From: Amoebidium appalachense
Lineage: Eukaryota; Ichthyosporea
Length of the DNA stretch: 64,000 nt
Assembly: GCA_963693365.1 (NCBI GenBank)
Contig: CAVNZM010000005.1
Location: 12,276,001-12,340,000 of the forward strand
Direction: 5' to 3'
The position numbers and the translations under genes are program-made. Numbering within the stretch: the stretch's first letter is position 1; the number at the start of each line of letters is the position of its first letter. Below, one piece after another: positions 56,136-64,000 of this stretch. A model generated the notes under the pieces. It made no database searches and was not told the DNA's origin. It worked only from the letters and a program-made list of their open reading frames with translations.

Positions 56136-56217
56136 CCCAGACACACATAGGGTTATGGTTATTGGGTTTATGCTTTTTATTTTTGTAAATTATTATCAAT
56201 TATTGTATTTTTTTAGC

Positions 56218-56809
56218 CGGTTATCATCCGATCTCCCTATACCTAGGGCTTCCTTCGTATAGACCCATTGCCGAGCGCTATGTGGAATGGCTGGCGACCC
56301 CCCCGGAGGTACGGCTAGATCATAGTGTGAATATGAATAGTTTCAAGTCTATGGCTGATAGATATCTTTTTACTCTACGTGTTGAGTCCCTTCCGGTGTT
56401 AGGACCGCACAAACACCAACTACTAGTAGCCTATATGGCGGATACGGTTAGAGAGTCTCGTTCATACATAGATTCGTTTATTCGTAATGTGGTGTGGTGT
56501 AAAAACGCAAAGATGATTATGGCTTGGCGGTGTAATCGGTTTCTGGTGTCTCCTGCTCGTATGTGTAATATGTGTGGGGGGCGGTTTACTCGCGGCTGCA
56601 TATCTATCAATAAATGCAACCTGTTAGCTAATGTATTAGAACCGGAGGTTATTGGCGGTTTTATTCTCTTTTCTTCATCTCTTCCTCAATATATCCGTTT
56701 TAAGATGACTATCCTAGATCACCTTATTAATGCTGCACAGTATGATATTGTGATCCGGTGCCTTAACTTTCTGTCGGAGCTACCGATGCTAGCATCTGCT
56801 TACCCATAA
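56218..56809 (+). CDS. Unidentified ORF or exon of about 197 codons
   Basis: After an acceptor-like TTTTTTTAG at 56217 the frame stays open to TAA at 56809: GYHPISLYLGLPSYRPIAER, then VEWLATPPEVRLDHSVNMNS, CNMCGGRFTRGCISINKC and FSSSLPQYIRFKMTILDHL. It has normal codon variety, no simple sequence, and two Cys pairs that could bind metal. If unspliced, translation could start at the ATG near 56330 (MNSFKSMADRY). No family was recognised. Isolation from other exons and the neighbouring hairpins allow a viral or mobile-element origin, but nothing proves it. Confidence 0.5.
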
Positions 56810-57397
56810 TATGTAATAGGGGTGTCAGATACTACGATGGCGCTCATTGTTGCCTAGCATGTACATATGTCACTGGCTGCATTTGATTGGCTGTGCTGGA
56901 AAACGCAGTAGGCCGTCGAATGTGGCTGGGCCTCCGGCAATGTCCACGCAATAAAAAGTGTGTAAACCCCTATAGACCTACCTCCCGCAAAACGTACCAA
57001 ATATGGATCCACGCGCCTTCTTAGTTCTAGTTTTGATCTTGCGAATTTGCGATTGGCTGTTCGACCTTGGAGTTTGCTTTGAGTCAACAAAACTTCCTCT
57101 CTTGCTGAGTTTATGAGTTTGGACTTACAAACAAAAACTGTTCATGTGTACACGTGCAATTGAGAACAATAGTACAGGAGAAGAAAAAGCATGGGGCCCT
57201 TTTTCATGATCCCTATGACTCGTAATTTTAGCATCACTGTGCCGCATTTTGTTGTTCTCTAATTCATCACAAATTCTCCCGTTTAAGTTAGCCAACCTCA
57301 GGCTAACGTCATTAGATCCGCCTTCTAACTCAATCTTACATTCTAACTGGCAACCATATTTAGCCTGTGCATATAGACTCTACACACACAACTTTCA
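56810..57397. other. Unique sequence upstream of the zinc-knuckle gene
   Basis: No gene recognised. ATTGG motifs occur near 56885 and 57050. No clear TATA box was seen before 57398. Confidence 0.4.
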
Positions 57398-58082
57398 ATG
57401 ATGGCGGTTGTGCGCACGAGGCAGTACACCTGTAGTTCTTGTGGCATGCAGGGCCACAACAAAACAACATGCGGCAAGCGTGCAAAGGAGGGTGCCGAGC
57501 CCAAGAACCTAGATCTTGCACGGGAAAAAGTACATGTGGAGCCAGACCCTCCAGGAAACATCCAAAAAAACGAAGAGAATTCCGGGGTATTTTCTTTTTT
57601 CACCGCTGCTCTCAAAGATGCTTTGCCAGCCCACCCAGAAATCGAGGCTGAGGGAGTGAGGGTCGAGCAAAGAAACGAAAACATAGGTAAGAATATCCCT
57701 TTAGCACCACCGGCTCGCACATACAATAATCATATACTAGAAGATAGAACCAAGATGGATAGTTTCTGTCCTTCTCCCGTAGAAAATCATAACAAGAATA
57801 ATCCCAAACCGCAACAAGTACTACCTACTTCCGCTTCTTCATTTGTACCTAGACATTCAGATTCAAACGTAACAGTAGCTGCCGATCAACACCAGGAACC
57901 AAAACAAAGACGAGCCACATGCACACACGTAGCCGACGGCTGGTCTTCGTGGGTGCCTGCAGACGCTCACAGGCTGGCTCCAGACGTGCCGGGAGTCTAT
58001 CAATACTCTACGGCAGGCACAGAGGAGAGTGTGGTCTATGTTGGTGGAAACCCAAGGAACGGCACCATACGGTGATGCATAT

Positions 58083-58114
<32 letters not shown>

Positions 58115-58230
58115 CCTCTTTCCCGTCCCCCCTCCCCCCCCCCCCCCTAATCCCCTTTCCGGGTCCTTTCATTCCTCCCGCTACCTATCCATTCCCCCCA
58201 GTTCCTGCAGCTGCCTCCCTTCCCTAGCCC

Positions 58231-58267
<37 letters not shown>

Positions 58268-58356
58268 ACACACACACACACACAAAAAAAACAGAAAAAA
58301 AACCTTACATTTCCCTTGCGTTGTTCCTTCCATCCCCCCCCCCCCCCCCCCCAAAA

Positions 58357-58433
<77 letters not shown>

Positions 58434-58460
58434 TTTCCCTCTCCCTTTCCCTCCCTAGAG

Positions 58461-58491
<31 letters not shown>

Positions 58492-58906
58492 TGCTCTTCG
58501 TGCAAGATAACACTATTGGAGTTTCACACAAAATGATCAAGCATTTGGCTTCTCCTTCAGCTCCGATACGTTGTTTTGTGCTCTAAAAAATCCAAAAAAA
58601 CACACATCCATCCCCCTCGAGTCCACTAATACCACATTCCATCCAGGACACGACTACAGAAGCACTGGCTTTTCCCTGGAAATTACGAAATCGACCGCCT
58701 TCTAGAATCCAGTAGAATAGACGGAACAACCATCTACGCTAGGTGGCGGGAAAGAACGTGGTACCCTCCCTCGGTGTATCTCACAAACAGTGAAGAAGCG
58801 TGGGAGATGAAGGAGTACATACAACACAACGGAGGTGTACTCCCGAGGTACGTTGGTTTGGATTATTGGTTCTATTTTCCCGAAAAAGGGCGCCTTTCTC
58901 TCATAG
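57398..58906 (+). CDS. CCHC zinc-knuckle protein with GIY-YIG-like domain
   Basis: Exon 1 (57398-58071) begins [12 protein letters not shown] and holds a CCHC zinc knuckle, C-x2-C-x4-H-x4-C ([14 protein letters not shown]), at about residues 12-25. A polar, disordered-looking stretch of about 170 residues follows. At its end is [20 protein letters not shown], which has the GIY...YIG spacing of GIY-YIG nucleases. The donor ATACG|GTGATG (phase 2) joins the acceptor CATCCAG at 58647. The second exon continues [20 protein letters not shown], where R-x-x-H after the YIG strand fits the catalytic-Arg helix, then [35 protein letters not shown] and [14 protein letters not shown], with an acidic residue where the family has its metal-binding Glu. 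It probably acts on nucleic acid. The 3' end is unresolved: after 58906 the frame could continue to 58986 or splice onward. Confidence 0.6.
58080..58495. repeat. Intron of the zinc-knuckle gene: C-runs, (CA)n, C-(CA)-A tracts
   Basis: C-runs lie at about 58084-58111, 58229-58265, 58335-58352 and 58465-58490. Compound C-(CA)n-A and C-A-(CA)n tracts lie at 58229-58310 and 58335-58430. Confidence 0.92.
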
Positions 58907-59095
58907 GTCCCGCACACAAACACATGCACAACCACACACAGGCACAAAACATACACATATGCACACTCAACTTCCTTCTTCATTAACCTGCACCTTAACC
59001 CCATCCAGTGCACACCTGCACACCTACACAGCCACCTCCCACACATACACACAAACACAAAAACAAAAACCACACAAACAAAAACCACACAAACA

Positions 59096-59126
<31 letters not shown>

Positions 59127-59640
59127 GCGCGCACACACACACACAAACACACACACACACACACACACACTAACAGACACACATTTGAGTTCGTACATCA
59201 CACCAAGTACAATGCCTCCACCAACGGCCCACCTGACGTGCATCTTTGTACACACATGCATTATGGCAAACTCCAGTAGGTCTTCTTGTGGCTGGAGGGG
59301 GGGAGGGGGGGGGGGGCAGGAACGTGGCAAAGTGGGTTCGGAGAGGGTAGAGGGAACGGGGGTGCACCTGAGCTACTAATGATATGAGGGTGGGTGAGAG
59401 GGGTGGTGGGTGGGTTTGTTGGTTGGGGAGAGAGGGGGGGGGGGGGCTGTCTAAGAAGGAGCGCACGGAGAAAGGAGGAGAGTGTTGGTGTGAGTGTATT
59501 ATGAAGGTGGGGAGGGGGAGAAAGAGTGGGTAAGACGGGAGGTGCGAACGCCGGTGAACTGGGGGGGGGGGGGGGGGGGGTAGGAGGGAGGGAATGGGTG
59601 GACCAATAGGGTGAAGGAGGATCATAAAATGATGTATCAC
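58907..59640. repeat. CA/CG repeats and G-runs; one possible exon
   Basis: (CA)n with 22 alternating CG bases lies at 59095-59170. G-runs are at about 59300-59315, 59432-59447 and 59561-59580. Between 59187 and 59275 a short frame after TTTGAG (HHTKYNASTNGPPDVHLCTH) could be another exon of the zinc-knuckle gene, but its phase does not fit the donor used. Confidence 0.6.
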
Positions 59641-59763
59641 ACATTCTGGCAATGGCCTCAGTTTCAAGAACAATAGGGGGGAATGAGGCTGTACGATCTC
59701 TGCATGCCTGGGGTGTGTGCATTTTCTGTGTGTGTCTGGGTGAGTATGTGGGATTTGGGAGGT

Positions 59764-59800
<37 letters not shown>

Positions 59801-60293
59801 GGAGGTTTGGGGGCGGGGCAGGGGGGGGGGGGGGGGGGGGGGGGTATAATGGCAACCTTGGAAGAAGGCTGGAGGCATCCACAGTGCTTCTTGTTTTCAT
59901 GTTTTTTGGGGTTTTTTTTGGTTGGGGGAGGGGGTTTAGCCCACACTGACTGGTTTGGCTAGGTGCAACCTCCGACACGAGACCCTGGGCCCAGCACTGA
60001 CTATCGTGTTTAGTTCCTGCCACAGGAACCAATCAGGTATGAGATGTATTTTTATAACAGTTTATGCAGCGGAGAGAAATGTAAAAATGTGGGTGCACGC
60101 GAGTGGTTTTATGTGTGTGTGCTTGTGTCCGAGTCACACAGCGTGTGTGTGGCAGTATGTGTTTGTATGATTTGGTAGGTTATACGGTGTGTGCTACATT
60201 GGGCTCCATCTAGCGATATTACAAAATTTGGATCACCCACAATCCTTCCCCCCCCCCCCCACCACCACCACCACCACCACCACCACCACCACC

Positions 60294-60368
<75 letters not shown>

Positions 60369-60628
60369 ACACATGCACACCACCACCACCACCACAAAAA
60401 AAAAAAAAGTCCCTTACAGCGCAAACCTCCCTCCCTCTCTACCTCTCTGTGCTGCTGTCTCTCCCTCACTCCCCCCCCTCCCCCTCCCCCCCTTTTTTTT
60501 TTTTTTTTTTTGGTTGACAAGCAGTGAAAGCAGCCAGATGGAAGTAGTTTGGGGTTTCGGTAGTGACAATGGCAAAAGGCGAGGCACAAAGAAGACGAAG
60601 AGGAACGAAAGAAAGAAGGAATTTTTTC

Positions 60629-60670
<42 letters not shown>

Positions 60671-60680
60671 CTGAAGTCAT
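59641..60680. repeat. G-runs, C-(CCA)-(CA)-(CCA)-A tract, C to T run, G46 run
   Basis: G-runs lie at about 59763-59800 and 59821-59844. A graded tract of C11, (CCA)n, about 60 bp of (CA)n, (CCA)n and A12 covers 60246-60408. A C-run passes into T20 at 60484-60511, and a G-run covers about 60630-60670. Confidence 0.92.
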
Positions 60681-60997
60681 GCTTTGCGATTAAGGGTGGT
60701 TTTGGTGGAACGAAAAATGCCCTGGTACGGAAACGCCACCAATGCTTCTGGCTTTATTTTGACAATGGCCACATGCATCATCTAAAGCACATGACTGGGC
60801 TCGCTAATCATTTAACCTTACACAGAAACACTTTGATGAGTCAAACACATTGAATGGCTCTTTGAGAGAATAAGGATACTACCTGGCCTTGGGGGTGATC
60901 ATGAACCGGCTGCAGCATTCGAGCTCCCACCAGTTTCGAGTTGACCTGCAAGTGTGTCAACCTCACGTGTGAAGACACACTAGGGAGGGTGGGGGAA

Positions 60998-61036
<39 letters not shown>

Positions 61037-62640
61037 CTTCAACAATCTCCCCATCCCCCCATCCCCCTCCCGAACCCCCCTCCCTACCATCTCCTCCTCT
61101 TCCTCTTCCCCCCCCTGCCCCCCCCCTTTACCATCGCCCCCTCCCCCCCCCCCCCCCCCCCTCCCCCCCGCCCCGTTCCCCTTCCTCCATTCTACCATCT
61201 CCCCGTCGTCCCCTTCAGCAAACCCCTCAGCCCCTTAAACGGTCCCCCCCCCCCCCCCGAGGCTCCCCCCCGGGCCCCCCCCTCCCCCTACACACGCTTC
61301 CCCGGGTGGGCTGGGGCCTTGACAGTGGGGTTGCCAGGTTAAGTGACGATTTGTACTCGTCTGTCCTGTGAAAACTACATAGCAGGTTCCTTGAATATCG
61401 GCATGCCTGGTCTTAAGTTATTGGGGGTGCCCATCAGTAGATGTGCTTGTACGGTTTCTGGCAAAGAACAACTGGGGTTCTCAATAAAATCAATGTCCCG
61501 TGCTCTAAAGTTCTATCAGACATGCAGATTGAGTAGTACTGAATGCAAGAATTCTTGGGACATAGGCACACACTAGCACAGGGTCGACGCCACCGTGTGT
61601 GTGTGTGTGTGTGGTTGGGTGGGTGGGTGGGTTGGGGGGGGGGGGGGGGGGGGGGGGGAGGGGTACCAACATATTTATGGCCATGCACACACACTACGCC
61701 ATGCATATGCATATGTGCAATATGTACGATATATCATGATTTGTACCATATGATACCACACCTGCGAGTACTCCCACGTGCAAAATGTTAATATATGAAC
61801 ACCAATAAAGGTTTAGATAGGCCACAAGCTCCTTTAAAAAAAAATAAAAAAATTCATACCGAAAACAATGCCCAGTTTATTATTCCCCAGGGGTGCCATT
61901 GCCTTCCCCAACACTCCAGGTGTTTCCAAAATCAAATTTTTAAAGATTACATCATTTGGTACCCGCATACACACAAATCAACCCGGAGTCAATAAGATGT
62001 TCTCCGTAATGAGAGGCTCGGCAGGAGACACATGAATCAGAATGGCAAAAGGCCTTTACTCCCCCCCCCCCCCCCCCCCCCCCCCCAACCCCCCGGGGAT
62101 ACAATGATGCCCACAGATCACTAAACCGACAAATGTCCATCACAGGAGCATAAACCCATGGTCAACTATTGTCTCTAGGGATTCTAGAATAGATTTTTGT
62201 GCTTTGGTTTCTCACATCACAACACTTAGTCTACTGTATTAACCACCTCTGGGCCAAAGCAAACAAAAAAAACAAATTTGTTGCTTTACTTGTAATGGAG
62301 ACTAGTAGTCATACTCGCACCTGGATGGTAACAGCCAATCAAAAGGATCACAACGGGCTGTTTAGCCTAAAATGGAAAAAATCAATCGCAACTCACATAC
62401 ATATGAAGTCACAGAGGCAAACTACACAGTGCACTGCAGCATAAAACGACTGAATTATATGCCAGAACATACCATTATCAGGCCCCAGCTCGAATGGTAA
62501 CGTAAACCCACAGTCACAGTTCCCCGATACAGCCTCCCCCCCCCCCCCCCCCCCCCCATTAATTATGCACCTGCAACTAACCTACCAAAAACAACAGAAA
62601 CCGAGTAAACATAAAAAAAAAAGATGTTAAGAAACAATAG
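60681..62640. other. No gene recognised; G- and C-runs
   Basis: 60681-60960 and 61780-62500 are unique sequence without a recognised family. G-runs lie at about 61000-61036 and 61636-61659. C-rich sequence covers 61045-61290, and C-runs are at about 62060-62086 and 62537-62557. Confidence 0.4.
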
Positions 62641-62760
62641 CTGTTATCACCGTCTCCTTTTTAGGATGCCTGCACACGAGCACAAGTTCATCGCTGCTGT
62701 GCACCTGACCTGCTGAGATCCACACCCCCATGAACACCCTGCAACACAGTGGGTGAGTAA
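62640..62760. other. Possible small exon, strand uncertain
   Basis: On the plus strand CTCCTTTTTAG is followed by DACTRAQVHRCCAPDLLRS and a stop. On the minus strand CTGTGTTGCAG|GGTGTTC and CAGCAG|GTCAGG bound a 30-odd base segment. Either could be an exon and neither is supported by neighbours. Confidence 0.15.
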
Positions 62761-62767
62761 GAGGAAA

Positions 62768-62769
<2 letters not shown>

Positions 62770-62809
<40 letters not shown>

Positions 62810-63475
62810 GGGGGAAGAGAGGGGAGGCGGAAGATAAGGGGAGAAATGAAGGGAGGAGGAGGGGGGGAAAGGGAGGGGGGGGGAGATCTAGAAGGGAGAA
62901 CAGGGGAGAGAAGCGGGCAGGGGCTGGGGAGAGAGAGACGGGGGTTACTAGGGACGGTGGGAGGGAGGGGGGGAAAGGGGGGAGAGGCGGTAAGGGGGGG
63001 GGGGGGGGGGGGGGGGGGGGGGTAAGCGGAGAATAATATTGGAGTGAGAGAGCCCAAAAATCAGGGGAGCAGGAGGCGTGGGAGGGAGGGGGTATAGAGA
63101 AGCGAGAACAGGGGAAAGAAGCGAGCCGGGGCCCGGGGGGGAGGGGAAGGGAGAGGGGACCAGGGAGGGTGGAGGGGCAGAAGGGGAACGGGGGGAGCTT
63201 TGAAGCTGAGAGAGGGAGGTGAAGGGAGTGGGGCAAGGAGAGGAGAACAGGGATTGTGAACGAGAAAGGGTGGGGGAGGTGATGGAGAGGAGGAGGGGTA
63301 GGGAGAGGGAGAAGAAAAAGGGGAGGAGGAGGAGGAGGGAGAGGGGGATGGAGAGCGAGGGAGGGAAAGAGAGAGAGAGAGGGTGAGCTCGGAGTGCTGG
63401 TGTGTAAACCTGGGTGTGTGCTGGTGGTGTGTGTGTGCATGTGTACTATATATATATATCTATCTGTGTGTGTGT

Positions 63476-63525
<50 letters not shown>

Positions 63526-63938
63526 GGGTGCATTGGTGCAACTTGAGTGTACGTACACATACACTCGACTGCGGACAGTGGAATTGGCATCTAGATCTGG
63601 TGGGTGGTCTGCTGGTGTGCAAGCACGTGCACTAATGTATATAAACCGAATTATCTTTCGTATCTTGGCCTCAGGCCGAGGGGGGAGAGAGGTGGGGTGG
63701 GGTGGGGGGAGGGGGGGATCTATGCACTAGAGGGGTGAAGTTACAGAAGCAAAGACAACGGAAAACAAATCACAAGGCAAAGATACCAAACTAAGTCAAC
63801 TTCAAGTACTACTCTGTGTGAGTTAGCAAGCACTGTGAGTGAGAGAGTGAGTGTGTGGGTATGTGAGTATGTGTGTATGTGTATCGATGTGTTTGTGCAT
63901 GTGTGTCTGTGTGTGTGTGTGGCAGATGTGTGTTTTCT

Positions 63939-64000
<62 letters not shown>
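62770..64000. repeat. G-rich block and terminal (TG)n
   Basis: G-runs lie at about 62772-62808, 62994-63021 and 63477-63522, within about 650 bp of G/GA-rich sequence. TG-rich sequence covers 63840-63940, and a pure (TG) array runs from 63942 to near the window edge, ending in CG. Minus-strand frames here are proline-rich translations of this sequence. Confidence 0.9.

Noticed and set aside
62688-63590. 300-codon proline-rich minus-strand frame
   Set aside because: It is the complement of G- and GA-rich simple sequence with no splice or domain support.

Overview
The window reads as nuclear DNA of an intron-rich eukaryote, most likely an invertebrate animal or a close unicellular relative of animals. 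The support is: short GT-AG exons with consistent phases; a homologue of the animal SREBP regulator SPRING1 (C12orf49); a secreted type-3 copper tyrosinase; a tRNA-derived SINE with a perfect 12-bp target-site duplication; and MITEs of PIF/Harbinger and Tc1/mariner type. I cannot name the species. A large share of the window is simple sequence: runs of 20-55 G or C, (CA/TG)n, (CT/GA)n and compound tracts. Most long reading frames here are translations of these tracts, not genes.

Layout. 0.6-3.7 kb holds exons of an unidentified minus-strand gene, with further possible exons to about 5.8 kb. 6.2-9.3 kb looks like a decayed LTR retroelement. 9.3-19.3 kb is mostly simple sequence, an inverted pair of dispersed repeats, a 354-bp tandem duplication and one possible terminal exon. 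19.4-32.6 kb is a plus-strand gene for a secreted protein with about seven phytocyanin-like blue-copper domains, built by tandem duplication of a phase 1-1 exon. 36.0-40.0 kb is a minus-strand tyrosinase gene convergent with it. 41.9-43.1 kb is a composite SINE, 44.2-44.4 kb a mariner-type MITE, and 44.5-46.9 kb a tandem pair of 1.2-kb units. 47.2-53.3 kb is the minus-strand SPRING1 homologue, rebuilt here from seven tiny exons. 56.2-56.8 kb is an unidentified ORF. 57.4-58.9 kb is a plus-strand gene joining a CCHC zinc knuckle to a GIY-YIG-like domain. 59-64 kb is mainly simple sequence.

The two copper proteins (cupredoxin array and tyrosinase) are both secreted, both carry Pro/Thr-rich linkers, and are tail-to-tail 3.4 kb apart. 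A shared extracellular role such as matrix or cuticle formation, mineralisation or defence is possible but is inference. Three of the five duplicated cupredoxin exons are out of frame because of single-base differences in C-runs of the proline linker, so either the assembly has homopolymer errors or the array is partly decaying.
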